Assembly: GCF_036711975.1 (NCBI RefSeq)
Contig: NC_091972.1
Coordinates: 9,801,001-9,865,000 of the forward strand
Direction of reading: 5' to 3'
Origin: Onthophagus taurus
Taxonomy: Eukaryota; Arthropoda; Insecta; Coleoptera; Scarabaeidae
Length of the DNA: 64,000 nucleotides
Made by a program: the position numbers and the translations under genes. Below, piece by piece: positions 26,894 to 39,799 of this stretch. How positions within the stretch are numbered: position 1 is the first letter of the stretch; every line of letters begins with the position of its first letter. The notes beneath the pieces are model-generated. The model was given only the letters and a program-made list of their open reading frames with translations, did not search any database and was not told the DNA's origin.

Positions 26894-28548
26894 TTAGATT
26901 ATATATAATATGGATTGAGCCAACGAGAGAGATAGCTTGCGCAAGGTGATCGAACCGAGATAGACATAGAAGCGTACTGACATATAATGAGCGTGCTTTA
27001 ATTTTGGCGGTAAATTAAAAACAAAATTAATAAATGACAAAAGAAAAAAAAAATAAAATAAAATAAAATTTCCTTATTATTTATAATACTTACAGGTGAT
27101 GTGAAACTGTATTATCGCGAACTTTGCACACGAAACAATACATTTTTAAACATAACGGTGTGACTGGCTGTGACACAACAAAACGATAAACGTCAAATGG
27201 AAGAGGTTTGACACTTGTGTGCGCATGCGCCCGTCTGTTTAGTACCGGTTTATATCTATCTTTGTTACACTTTCACATTATCGCTTTCCATCTGCGTCTA
27301 TTCACCTTGAGCCACATTTTTGTTAGTAGATATATTCAGTTAGCTCAATCCATATTATATATAATCAAAGATTGTAGTCAATTTAAATCGATTTTAATTA
27401 AGAGAAATAAATTAAAAATATCTTTTTTTGATTTAATTCACTTACCTTGTTTATAATACCCTAGATAAACCAATTTTGAGTTAAATACAGCCTTTTAAAC
27501 CAATTAAATAAGACTTTTTTTTTTTAAACTTAAATTCAATTTCAATTTTGACAAGCACCTACAATATTTGGATCTTAATCACCATGGTAACCGAGTCAAG
27601 TTGGATAACCTAACAATAATAAAATTATAATCGTTAATATTTCGCTTTATATTTTAATATTTTTTTAATTTTATTTTATCTTTTTTTTTATACAGGGTGT
27701 ATCTGAATGACTGCAACAAACTTCAAGGGGTGATTCTTTAGTGAATTTTAAGGGTACTTTGATATATGAACCATGGGCGACTTCGGCTCCCCTAAGGAGC
27801 TACACCCCTACAAAAATAGCGGAAAATTTTGGTTTAATTTCTTTTTCTCAAAAACCATAAACGCTAGGAAAATGAAATTTGGGGAATATGTTTAACTCAT
27901 AATAGGGCACGTTTTGACCTTATTTGTACTTTCAATCTAACCTTCTCAACTACTAAACGTAACCACCCCCGTTCAATTTATGCATAATAGATTTTTTTTA
28001 TGAAGATGATAAATACATTGGAAAAAATTCAGTTAGATACATAAAACTATTCTTAACCTTTTTTGTCTCTCTGATATTCTTAGAAAAAGAATAATTAAGC
28101 AAACACCAACTGTTAAGCTGTAGGGTTGTTAATCGAAAGTTGGAATGAATTTATAATGAAAAAATCTAAGTAGGCTTTGCAATCTTTGTCAGAAATATTT
28201 TTGACGTTTAAATATCAGTGGTTTTCTTACTTTATTATTGTTTTATTTAAAATTTTGAAACGTCGAGTGAACGAGCGTAAATGCGATAGAACTTTATTCA
28301 AAAATTAATTTGAAAAACAATAATAATAGTAAGAAAAACTGACATTTAAACGTCAAAAATATTTCTGACAAAGATTGCAAAGCTTACTAAGATTTTTTCA
28401 TTCAAAATTCATTCCAACTTTTGATCGACAACCCCGCTGTTTAACGGGCAGTGTTTGCTTTACTATTTTTTTTCTCAAAAATTAGTCGTTTTTGGAAAAA
28501 TTTCAGAGAGACAAAAAAGTTTTAGAATACTTATTATATATAATCAAA
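26894..28548. mobile_element. Nested composite insert with a 10-bp target duplication
   Basis: It is flanked by the direct repeat GAGTAAACGC (26884-26893 and 28549-28558). The ends are inverted: TTAGATTATATATAATA and, inverted on the right, TTTGATTATATATAATA. Inside are a smaller inverted pair (26897-26920 and 27343-27366, GATTATATATAATATGGATT), a solo CAGGGTGTATCTG end at 27695, and a large foldback. The target length of 10 would fit a Mutator-like element. No transposase is seen. Confidence 0.65.
28045..28535. repeat. Foldback repeat with about 200-bp arms
   Basis: The arms meet near 28270. TTTGTCAGAAATATTTTTGACG on the left is matched by its inverse near 28350, and AAGCAAACACC on the left by GTGTTTGCTTTA on the right. 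The outer arm parts (TTTTTTGTCTCTCTG and its inverse) reach about 28050 and 28525. It has no coding content. Confidence 0.75.
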
Positions 28549-28949
28549 GAGTAAACGCGAAAGTCAGATTTACACTGGAAAAAATCACCAGAAAATATCA
28601 CTAGATATTTTGGCGGTAAATTTAAATTAATAATTATTATTTATTTATTTACTTATTATTGTATTTATTTTCGTTTGTTATCGTCAACACTATACATACA
28701 AATTAACATTGAAGTTATGAGTGTATTTATTTCAAAATATAATAAAAAAGGGTTTAAGAACACAAAATATACAATAATGACACGAAACTGTCGAATTATC
28801 AATTACCTAACCTTCAAATTAAAAATTCAAAATTGCTTGTGTGTGAACCTTCCTCGCATTCAACCAATCACGTGCAAGGTCAATCTGGTGACAAATTTAA
28901 AATACTCCTCCTGGTTTAAAAACAGAGTATAGTCACCATGAATAATTAA

Positions 28950-30600
28950 GCCACGGCAGTCTGTCCAGTGTATTCCCTTTTTAGTAGAGTACCTATCGTG
29001 CATTCGGAAAATGAGAGAGCAAAAATGTTTCTATAAATTCATTTCCTTTGAAGTACCTTATAATAATTGTGCTACATCAGCACTCTCATCAACTTAAATA
29101 GAAAAATATTTACTGTTATTGATTTAACTTTATGATCCAACTTTACAGAAATGAACAGCAACTTGTGTTGGAAATTAAGTGATACTAACAACTTTTTTTA
29201 CATTATTATATTGGTTTTAAACAATTGTATGTTAAATTTGGATTGGATCATAATACTGAGAAACTAATATTGATTCCGAGATGGGAGAATTTCGCATCAA
29301 CGCCCTATTCGGGGGAGCCTAAGGGAATAGCGGGTGTCGTGTGTCCCCGGGGGCGGGAACGGATAATCGGTGCAGTTGTTTGGAGAGAAAGGCGCTGGCC
29401 GTGTAATTGCCTCTCTATTTACCTTGCCCTCGTGCGAATCCGCCCCGATGTACATCAGTTGCACTTTCACACGGGAGGCTGAGTATCTCTTCGAATGGTT
29501 TAGATCACGGTGTCATCCCCATCGGCGACAAATACATTTAATTTGATACTAAGAAGGGACAAGATGTAGACAAAAAAAATCGAATAATAAAAAAATACAA
29601 TGGGTGTATAAGGAATTGAATGTGTGAATGGGTTATTATGCAATTAGGGAGTTTTTAAAATGGTTCCTATGGATATAATCGTAAAGTGAAATTATAGCGT
29701 TAACGACAACGTCGGGGGCTGAAATTCTACAAGTTTTCGCCACTCGACCATCTGCGCTTTCGCTGGCACCGCGGCAGCAGGCGTCGAGAGCATTCTTCTG
29801 AATACTGAAATAGCCACTTGGAATTCACTTTGATCCTTGTCCTGCAGATTCAGGGCCGAGCCATACTCGAGCTTGGCATTTCGCCTTCGCCCAACCACTT
29901 ACATTTAATTTTCAATTCTTCACCATGCAAAAATTTAGAAAATTGAAAACGTTTACACACACATGTAAAATTAATTTAATAACAATATAATCATGAAATA
30001 TAATTAAATATAAGTCAAAAAACATTCGACGTAACGTTTGATGAGTGATATCATTTTTATTTCATCTGTTATTTATTAGTGGAGAATTGAAAATCTCTGT
30101 TCACTTCTCTCGAGATTGTGTACTAATGCGATCGGAGTACATGTTTGCAGAAAAGATTCTGCGAATCCCACCGGAGGCCTTAATGTACTGTAGTGTGTAC
30201 GAGGTTTTAAGAGGGTGCTCTCGCCTTTGAACGGAGCGCCCCATTCGGGGGCGTGAAAGCTTGAAGAGGATGTCGCGTCGGCCACCGCCACGTGAGCCTC
30301 GCCGCTCCCGTTATTTACCGAACGCGATAAGCTACTTACTTTCGCGTAATTATATTTGCCGTACGCCCCCTACGGAACCGACGGTCCACGAATTAAACTG
30401 CGATTAAACCGCGCTTGAGTTTAAATTACTTCTGGCTAACATAGACCTCTGTATTCGCAAAAGCCACCCTCTAGTGATAAGAATGAACTTCGAGTCAAAG
30501 CATCATTAATTTTGGTTTATTAACCACATTTATAAAATATTACATATGTACATAGTCTATACATATTGAAAAGTTAAATCAGTTGATAAGAGATAAAGTA
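28950..30600. other. Intergenic DNA with two GC-rich islands
   Basis: GC-rich islands lie at about 29270-29480 and 30100-30420. Both are open in several frames with no domain I recognise. A small minus-strand frame at 29692-29898 is also GC-richer. Otherwise the DNA is AT-rich and featureless. Confidence 0.35.
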
Positions 30601-30624
30601 GAAGACTTTACTAAGTTTGAAGTA

Positions 30625-32035
30625 CAGTCTTTGTGGAAAAAATTGGGGTCTTACCCCTGAAAGACTGTACTGGCTCTATGTGACTGTGATTAGACCTATG
30701 ATCATATACGGAGCAGCAGCCTGGTATAGGAAAGTCCGACAGACTTCAGTTATCAGTAAACTTTCACGAATTCAACGAGTAGCTGGATTGGCAATCTCTG
30801 GTGCGATAGGCACAACGCCAACTTTAGCAATGGAGGTTCTGCTTGGCCTATCTCCTCTGCATTTGCATATAGAGAAAGAAACAACCATTTACGGATTTAA
30901 GCAATATGCTCAAAACTGTTCCGACATGTCCTACCAATGGGCTGCGGAAGACATTATAAGCACTGATACTGTGCTATCAATGCCGTCAGATTTGGCGGTA
31001 TCACTATCAGTGATTAATGCTCGATACCAGATTGTACTGCCTGAGCGGCAGTCCTGGATTGAAAATGAAAATTCTCTGGTTCGGGCAGACATTTGCTTGT
31101 ACACAGATGGATCAAAAACGCCTGAAGGGGTAGGAGCAGGAGTATACTGCCAGACACCTCGAATTAAGCAAGCCTACAGCCTGGGTACGTACTGTACTGT
31201 ATTCCAGGCGGAAGTATTTGCTATTGACATGGGTGCTAAAATCCTTCTTGAAAGAGGGGTGAAGAACATGACAGTACGAATTTTCTCAGACAGTCAAGTC
31301 GCTCTCCAGGCGCTGCAAGCCGTGAAAACGGTGTCGGCTCTGGTTAATGATTGTAAGAGAACATTAAACACACTGAGTTGTGATAACAGCGTCTCTCTGA
31401 TCTGGGTCCCGGGTCACTCTGGGGTTGCTGGCAATGAAGCGGCAGATAAGCTAGCACGAGATGGCAGCGCTGAAGCGTTTGTGGGGCCGGAACCAGCAGT
31501 TGGTGTATCATTTGCGATGGCCAAATATAGGATTGGACTGTGGGCTGAAGAGAGACTTCGCCTACTGTGGACCAGTTCTCCTGAAATGAGACATGCTAAG
31601 GTGTTTATTAACATCGCCACTGTCAAACCCGGGAATATTTTAGGACTTGCCCGTAGTAGCATAAAAGTTCTAATGGGTGTTTTTACTGGGCACTGCCGAT
31701 TAAAAGCACACCTCAACTTATTGGGTTTAGCCGACGATGTTGAATGCCGACTATGTGCGGAGGAAGCAGAGACGGTTGAGCATGTTTTATGCCACTGCCC
31801 TGCCGTTAACCGTATCAGATTCTCGATTTTTGGGTCGCAGTTTATCTCCTCAAAAGATCTGAATGACCTTTCGCCGAGCAAGGTATTAATGTTCGTTAAG
31901 AGCATTGGACTCCACGGTGAAGTTTGATAACGATATCTATCGGGGTACAATAGATCCTTAGGGTCGCGGTGCAAGGTTGGTTGGTCCGCCTACCCGATAT
32001 GTATTCTATGTAATGTAATGTAATGTAATGTAAAA
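30625..32035 (+). mobile_element. Young 5'-truncated LINE with intact RNase H tail
   Basis: One open frame of more than 430 codons runs to the stop at 31925-31927. It holds the end of the RT thumb (LYWLYVTVIRPMIIYGAAAW), a full RNase H (YTDGSKTPEGVGAG, FQAEVFAIDM, SDSQVALQAL, VPGHSGVAGNEAADKLAR; the D-E-D-D residues are present) and a terminal zinc knuckle (CRLCAEEAETVEHVLCHCP). It ends in a (TGTAA)n tail. The 9-bp repeat TTTGAAGTA at 30616-30624 and 32036-32044 is a perfect target duplication. The intact frame and duplication mark a recent insertion of an I/R1-group element. Confidence 0.9.
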
Positions 32036-32544
32036 TTTGAAGTATAATGATGATGTAGATGATAGTATTCAATCTAATACCTCAATGAATCAGTTACCAG
32101 GACCGACAAAGGATAACTCGAATACGAAGTATTGTGTTATAGATTAGGATCTACAGAATATTAAATAAAAATGTATAGAATATGAAAGGGAGATCACACT
32201 AGGAGATAATCATCAATCAGTAGTGGCAGATCATTGCTATGCAGAGCAGCTATTACTACCATTGTGAACATTAATTACGTATTCTGTCTCAACACACGAT
32301 TTTACTTTCGGTTTACTAAGACTTATCAGTTTATATAATGAATATATGTACAAAGAGAGTAAGTGTTAGCTCTGACATTTAGGCACCTAAACGTTAACCT
32401 CACCTGCACGTGTACCGTTTTGCTGGAAAACCAACGCTGAACTGGCGATCCAACATCACGTTATTACTTCAAGGAATAGAATAGGAAAGATGCAGAAATA
32501 ATAGAGAAAATGGAGTAATATACAATAAATATACATCTCGATTA

Positions 32545-33803
32545 CTGAACAACTATCGATTGGGATGTGATATTTTTGATCAGGAAACCAAGGAAATTCA
32601 AGAAGTATTCCTCGGATTCGTCAAGCTTGATGCTTTGGATGCGAAATGTATTGCAAAAGCAATAGATGAGTTTTTGGCAAAAGAAGATCTTGATCCGGAC
32701 AAATGTGCTGGTTTAGGATTTGAGGTTGTTCGACGATGTCCGGGAAAGAAGGTGGTGTGCAAGCAATGCTACGCAGAAAATATAAAAAAGCTTTATGTTC
32801 TTTCACTGCCCGTCACACAAATTAAATCTAGTCAGTAATGATCTAAATAGCCTGTCTAAAAACCGGATCACCGAAGGTACCATCAAAGATATTATTACAT
32901 TTTTTCAAGAATCAGTTTTGAGACGCAAATTGATACCAAATTTTTCCAGGCTTTGCGAAACAAAGTGGAGAAACACAAAAGTATTAGAGTTTTTAAAGAG
33001 AATTTTCCTATTATAATGGAGGCCTTAGAAACCTTGTCATGGGAAGAAAATAAGAATAAATAATGCGACTAGAAAGAATGCTTATCAGCTCCATGCAGGA
33101 GTTTCTAGAGTTTCGTTTACTCTCAGCTTTATTTTGATAGCCAAATACTCGGTTATGGTGGAACCTGTGGTAAACCTGCTCCAATCCGTAGCTTTGGATG
33201 TAGTTAAGGCATCCCAGCACATTAGCCGCATTTTGCAATTAATAGAAAAAAAGTCCATAAAACGTCTCAAATAAAATTATTAGGGACGATACTATCGTTG
33301 CAGAAAAACTTGAACTGGAAGAAGACATGAAGTCAGTGCCCCGTATTTTTGGGATACAACAACATCGGAACAACCACCCAGGAGCAAACCTCTCAGAATT
33401 CTGGCGGAGATCTTTAATAATACCATACTTAGACAAGATTATTAATTCTTTTGAAGTTCGCTTTTCTGAAGAAAACACCCCGTCATTTTGCTTATCTTAA
33501 TTACACCCGGCTCAAATGTTAGACATGTCCCTTGAAGACCTCGTAGAAGCTAGTGAAGTCTTTTCCCAATTTTACAATTCATCAAATATCAATAACAAAA
33601 TCGAACTATGGCAAAATATACCTGACTCAAAAGAACTAATTGTAAGTATTGTGGATGTCATAAAAGATGCCGACATTTTTTTCTCTAAAACGAGAAAAGC
33701 CTTTATAATTTTGGTCATTTTACCCTGCACGACATATACTATTGAACGATCTTTTAGCAACATGAGGAGAATAAAATCCTGGTTTAGAAGCACTACACGG
33801 TAA
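32545..33803 (+). pseudogene. hAT transposase pseudogene (Tip100/P52rIPK type)
   Basis: The plus strand, with frameshifts, gives FDQETKEIQEVFLGFVKLDA and GLGFEVVRRCPG (catalytic QGYDGA-like region, mutated), then SHKLNLVSNDLNS, FSRLCETKWRNTKVLEF and, at the C-terminal dimerisation end, LPCTTYTIERSFSNMRRIKS. The order and spacing are those of a hAT transposase. The ends were not found. Confidence 0.75.
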
Positions 33804-33999
33804 AAAATGGATGTAAAAATACATTATACTACATTAAACTACAAGATTGACTTATGAAATAATACATGAATTAACAACGTAATTTTCGAAATCCAGTTAA
33901 TACCAAGTAAAATTACAGGAAATTAGTAAATTTACAAAATATTACATTTTTTTAATATGAATTACACAAAGCAATGTAAACTATAGGAAAAACCTGCAA

Positions 34000-35290
34000 A
34001 TAATAATAAATAAAATAATAAATAAATTTATTGCCATAATAAGAAACAAAAAATACAAATTAAAGAAAATGTAAAGGGTCGATTTATCGCGTAAGCGATA
34101 TCTTCCAAACAACCCAATCAATCAGCAGTATACTAAGTTATATAAGAAAACAATAAACGGCAAGCTGCTATGCTAAACTTATGGTCACTAAAAACGGTGC
34201 ATAATGATAGTTGCTGGAATAAAAGAAGAAGAGAAGATAAGAAAAGTAGAAGAAGAGAAGAAAAGGGAGAAAGAAAGTTCTCAGGAAGATACTTGGAGAG
34301 CCAATAAATGACGTTTTAGGTGGTTTTTAAATGTTACAAGGTGAGGAATATTTCGGATCTCAGCAGGCAGACTGTTCCAAAGGGCTACTGCCTGCACAGC
34401 AAACGATTTATGGTAAATCTCGGTACTATGGGTCGGGAACATAAGCACAGAATCTAACTGAGATCTAGTGGGTAAACCATGCGACGTCAAGCGTTGAAAT
34501 ATGCAATACAGATACCTTGGGGTTTGATTGTGAAGAACAGTATATAACATAGTTAATATACGAAACGATCTACGGTTCTGACAGCTTAATATCTGCAAAT
34601 AATTACGGTATGGGGTTATGTGTTGAGATCTCTCGAGATCAAAGATATACCGTATGCAGTTGTTTTGAAGTCTTTGCAGTTTGTTTCGTAGTGTTACCGA
34701 AAGATCAGGATATGCCGTGTCAGCATAATCAATATGGGGGAAAATCAGGGAAAAACAAAGATTACGACGGATTATGGGAGGAAGGAAGCAACGGAGACTT
34801 TTCAGTGAGTGGAAACAATGATAGACCTTTCTGCAGACGGATTGAATTTGAGGTTTCCAGGACATTGTAGAATCCATAACCACCCCAAGGTTTCTAACCG
34901 TGTTTGACAGCTGAATAATGTCTCCGTCAAGCATTAAGTGAATGGATGAAAAATCATTCAGCTTTGCCAGTAAAGGTCGACTGCCAAACGCAATTGCTTG
35001 AGTTTTAGCAGTATTTAATTTAAGGCCATAACGTTTGGATCAATCCAAAGTATTAGAAAGGTCATGATTAAGACGTGCAATTGCTTCCGGAAAATCATCA
35101 ATAGTTGTCGTAGTGTAAATTTGGAGGTCATCAGCATACACATGATAATTACAAGAAATACAGTGGGTGACGGCATTAATAAAAATCGAAAAGAGCAACG
35201 GACCCAACACACTACCCTGGAGTACACCACATTTAATATCACAAGCAGACGAGAAATAAAATAAATGGAAAATCAAGGAAAACAATGTAA
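34000..35290 (-). mobile_element. 5'-truncated LINE with a single nonsense codon
   Basis: The minus strand reads CGVLQGSVLGPLLFSIFINA, YHVYADDLQIYTTTT and, after one stop (TGG to TGA near 35040), the C-terminal region DYADTAYPDLSVTLRNKLQR and SFAVQAVALWNSLPAEIRNI down to 34281. The YADD box is intact. The frame is otherwise open for about 330 codons. It ends in a TTTATTTATTATTT-type tail (34003-34030). The element belongs with the CR1/Jockey-like group. The 5' end is cut near 35285. Confidence 0.8.
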
Positions 35291-36246
35291 ATGTATTTAA
35301 TAAATTGGTAAATCATGTAATATTGTTAAAAATTACTATTACGAATATGTAAAATACGGGATGGCCCCACCACCACTTTCTGCGTTCAGTCGGCCGAATA
35401 GCGTTGCAACTATGCACAACGCGTTGGCATCATTGTGCCGAATACAGTCTAATAACGTATGAATCTCTTATAATAATAATAATAATAATAAACCACTTTA
35501 ATCTGTCCATTTAGTGTTTGGTTGTTTGGTGCCCTTTAATACGTATACAGATTGTACACAAAGTTTTTGTGTTCCAAGTTTGCCGTCTGTTAAAATTGTA
35601 AAAGTTTACACTTTTTCCACTATTCTTTTAATGTTTTTGTACTGTAAAACATTATAACAATGGTGGAAAACCTATTGGCTTTCATAATTTGGACATAAAA
35701 CGAATTTGGATATGTAGAACTTCCATAATGACATTCGTATTTTAACATTTATTGCTATAAGCTTAAGAAATTAAGCTTAAAATTATGTAAATATACAGGG
35801 CTGAATAATGAATTATTATATACCAGACGAACTACAATATTCATAGCACAAGTAATTTTACATATAAATATAGTCATTTTTACGTGTTAACACGTGTACA
35901 TTACCTGGGTTAAGAAGTAAAATTGCATCAATCACAAACGAAAAGTACAAACATAGAAATGGAAAATGCGCTTGTTTAGATATGTATTTATTTTGCTATT
36001 ACATACGTGTAACTTTTTACATGAATATCCATGGCAATAAATTACCAGTACTGGACCATGTAATTATTTTTTACTGTGTATAGCAGAATATCGTCTCAAT
36101 GGTCTTCCCATGATGATTGTGTATAGGAAGCATATTTTTTAGAACTTTGAGGGTTTTATTAATAATCTGGTTGACAAATTCGCTAAGAAGCCACGAAAAT
36201 TATGTTTTAAATAATTTGATCGGGCTTTTTTTCATTTTTTTTGTCC
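35291..36246. other. AT-rich spacer with an (AAT)n run
   Basis: No gene is seen. There is an AAT microsatellite at 35470-35493 and a slightly GC-richer patch near 35375-35460. Confidence 0.5.
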
Positions 36247-36475
36247 TGATTGATCATGTTTTATGCCACTGCCGTACTGTTAATCGTATTAGATTCTTGA
36301 TCTTTGGGTCGTAGTTTATCTCCCCAAACAATATGAATGATTTTTCACGGATCAGGGCATTAATGTTAACGTTCGTGAAATTTGATAATGTTATTTATCG
36401 GGGTAAAATAGATCTTTAGGGTCGCGGTGCAAGATTGGTTAGCCCACCTACCCGATATGTAATCTAATAATGTAA
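36247..36475 (+). mobile_element. Second, short copy of the 30.6-kb LINE (3' end only)
   Basis: It matches 31775-32010 from GATCATGTTTTATGCCACTG through GGGTCGCGGTGCAAG and TACCCGATATGT. It is diverged, with small deletions and a decayed (TGTAA)n tail, so it is an older insertion of the same family. Confidence 0.85.
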
Positions 36476-38020
36476 TGCTTATTTGTTTCAATGAAAACAA
36501 ATTTGCTTTTAATTATTGACATTCTATAACAATAAATTTAATCGAATTAAAGTTATTAAGATTACAAACTTGAAACAATCCAATCCTGAGCAGCAGCAAG
36601 TTTTAAATAAACTTCAATAATCCTTATCGAAGTGATTTATTGATCTAGCTTCTTATCGGATCAAGATAGAAATCTTTACAACCCTTCAACGTCGTGCTCT
36701 CATACAGTTTTATAAAGACGAATTATCCTGCCGTTTATAAATGTTTATGTAACATTTAATAGCCCCATTCAAAGATTGCGCTATATTTATTTGTGTACTG
36801 CGTTTATTGATTTAGATTCTATATTGTGGATTTTCAAGGGATTATGAAAGATAAGTATGTTTTTCATCAATTAATTTCATAAAAAACTACGTCGAAAAGA
36901 TTAACTAACACTTTTATATGGATCTCAAAAATATTATTGTAGAGAAATGATGACAATTATAGATAATGTTAAAGTTTGATTAACTTATTTATAAAACCAA
37001 ATATTTAAACATTTTGTGTGTTAATTCCCAATATAAAAGGGGGAGAGACAAAGAGATGATATCGATTTCGAGTCGTTTAAGCGAAAGAGAAGAACATGAT
37101 GGAGCTTTAGAAAGTGTCCACACAATATTAAGCCGCATACTTGAACGCTGACTCGACACGGTTGAAGATTAATCCGAGCGCCCCCGTTCGTTGTCACGTG
37201 TTAAACAGCATATTAACCGGGGATCAAGTGTATGTGTTAGGTATATGACGTCGTCGGAGTTGTCATCGTCGGTGGTGGTGGTTTCGGCGCACGCCACTGA
37301 ATATTGCCGAGGTAATAAAATTATAATTATCCCCTTCCCCAAAAACAAAAATCGATTTTCTAGAAATTCTCTCTTTGTCTCTACAGCGGTTACAAAATTG
37401 GATAACGCAACCGATAAACCACCTAAAATATTTATTGAACGATTATTTTGATAATTTACCGTTCGGCTGTGACTGATTTACGCTCGTGTTCTATCAAACC
37501 GTAAATAAATAATGCGAGTAGCTCAATAAAACTGTCTTAATTATCCGTGTTATTTATGCGGATCTCGGTCAAATTGTCATGATACGATCGTTAGGTACTT
37601 TGTAAATATCTGTATATAAATAATTACATATATTTTGAGGGACTTCACCGTTGTATTCAATTGTAAATTAATAAATTTTGTATTGGGATTTTGTTGATTA
37701 GATTATATCCGATTTTTTTAGGCTATAAAGATTTTTACCAAAAAATTTTTTTTTATTTTGATCCATAAACAGATCAATTTTAAGATGAACTATAATAGGT
37801 AGCTAATATTATAAATTCTAACTAACAGTTATGTACATAAATAGGCCAATAACTTATTAAAGATAAATATTATACTTTTACAGTTTGTACTTTGTACTTA
37901 TAATCTTGATAAATGTAATTTATGTGGTATATTTTCCAGAAGATCTTCTCATCTCATAAAAAAATCAAATTTTCATTTCATCTCGTTTTTTCAATCTATT
38001 CAATCCGTTTAAAACTAAGT
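36476..38020. other. Intergenic DNA with one GC-rich island
   Basis: A GC-richer island at about 37090-37320 contains CACGTG (37196) and TGACGTC (37246). Its plus-strand frame of 86 codons has no domain. The rest is AT-rich. Confidence 0.35.
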
Positions 38021-38235
38021 CTGAAGACGCACGGCTAAACCCAAAACTGTCTAGTTCGAGGTCTAGTGTTAGTTTTAGTTCAATGAAATATGTATATACA
38101 ATAGTCTAATGTAGAATAACAATTAAAACTAGAACTGACACTAGCAGTAGAACTAATACTAGACCTAGAACTAGAAACATTCGTGTTTAGCCGTACGTTT
38201 CTTAAGACGGCTAAATCCGAATGTTTCTACACGAG
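38021..38235. repeat. CTAG hairpin module (near full-length copy)
   Basis: It runs from GAAGACGCACGGCTAAACC, through TTCGAGGTCTAGTGTTAG and the central loop TTCAATGAAATATG...GAATAACAATT, to the inverse arm CTAGACCTAGAACTAGAAAC and GTTTAGCCGTACG. It ends close to the hAT copy B. Confidence 0.85.
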
Positions 38236-38335
38236 ATAATTCAGCTGTAGCATAAAGAGATTGTAGTCAAAAGAAATATAAAATAATCAAAATTATTTGC
38301 GAAGGTGAACAATAGTGGGTTGGGTTGGTATCGAC

Positions 38336-39737
38336 TAGTGGTGGAACGGATATCCGGCAACAGATTGAGATATTAAAAGCCTATTACTTACACTGAGAGA
38401 AATGGATTGTACTATGCACTAAAAATATACTATAAGGTATAATACTTTACTACGAAAAGTGACAGCGAGACGAGATTGTATTCAGTACACTAAGTATAAT
38501 GAATATAATACAATGAATTGCTACATGTATACAAGAAATACTGCATATATAATATTTTTTCTATAATACGATTCGTACAATCTATTTCTTTCAGTGTAGT
38601 ACTCCACCATTCACAGGAATTAGTATCTCTTTTAGGTGTTGGACACTTCAGATAATAATCAAGTTCAATCCCAATAGGACTTTTTTCATTGAATACAACT
38701 TTATTTATATCAGGTTTGTCTTTAGCAACCTCATTGTAACAAACCCAATACGATACATAAAATCTTGTTGCAGTTTCGGCTAGTTTCCTTCTCTTCGCTT
38801 CACTAACAGAACTGTCGCTGTTATCACTTTCGATTATTAATTAAAATATCCTCTTCTTAATGCAAAAATCCGTTTTGAAAAATCACTTTCAGTTCTTGAG
38901 ACATAAATTTTTGAAATAGTCAACAATTTTTTCGAACTTTGCAATTTTCACCGATTAAGTTTTAAAAATTCGTATAAAATCCACTTCTTGGAATATGAGT
39001 ATGAAAATTTTCCAAAATGTTAATAAGAGTGTCCTCTTTCCATTAATCCAACCCGTTTTGAAAAATCACTTTTAGTTTTTGAGAAAACAATGTTTGAAGT
39101 TTTGATAAAGTTTTCCATGTTGCAATTTTCATCGATAATTTTCAAAATTCGCTATAAAATTATTTTCTTTAAGGATCCTTGTGGAAATATCACGAATTAT
39201 TAATTAAAGTATCCTCTTTTTAATGCAACAAGCCGTTTTGATTAATCGCTTTTAGTTTTTGAGAAATAAATTTTTGAAATGATCGACAATTTTTTCGAAT
39301 TTTGCAATTTACGCCGATTAAGGTTTAAAAATTTATATAAAATCCATTTCTTTGAATATGAGTATGAAAATTTCCCAAAGTGTTAATGAAAGTGTCCTCT
39401 TTCCATCCCGTTTTGAAAAATAACTTTTAGTTTTTGAGAAAACAATATTTGTTGTAATATATTTCGAAGTTGCAATTTTCAAAATTCGCTATAATATTAA
39501 TTTCTTGAAGGATCCTTGAGGAAATATCACCAATTATTAAATTTATTAATTTAAAGTATCCTCTTTTTAGAGTTGCTTCGTTGGTTAAATCAGCATCAAA
39601 AAAGTTTATTTTGTATCTTGGATCCAAATAAGTTGACATATCTTATCAGCTTTCTTATTAATTTCATTTTTAGTCAAATATCGCAATAATGTGGCAATGA
39701 TAGACTTTTCGCAAAATCACTATCCGTTCCATCACTA
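38336..39737 (-). mobile_element. hAT element copy B with perfect 8-bp target duplication
   Basis: The ends TAGTGGTGGAACGGATA and TATCCGTTCCATCACTA are inverted, and GTATCGAC flanks both sides (38328-38335 and 39738-39745). On the minus strand the residual transposase gives YLDPRYKINFFDADLTNEAT, then the internal repeat array (two units of about 360 bp), then ESDNSDSSVSEAKRRKL, CYNEVAKDKPDINKVVF and YYLKCPTPKRDTNSCEWW. These are the pre-dimerisation parts of a ZBED-type hAT. It shares the repeat array with copy A. Confidence 0.9.
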
Positions 39738-39799
39738 GTATCGACCTACTAGTTAGTGATATGTGAAGTTGCAATGGGAATGGCGTAGAAAAGAAGAAG

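Larger units (their letters stand above)
26862..28931. mobile_element. MITE with TACTCTG ends, copy B, split by a nested insert
   Basis: The left 32 bp (26862-26893) and the main body (28549-28931) match copy A. The two parts are separated by the 1655-bp insert 26894-28548, with GAGTAAACGC present on both sides. Without the insert and one GAGTAAACGC the element would be about the length of copy A. Confidence 0.8.

Noticed and set aside
31414-31974. 186-codon minus-strand open frame
   Set aside because: It is antisense to the intact RNase H frame of the LINE at 30625-32035.
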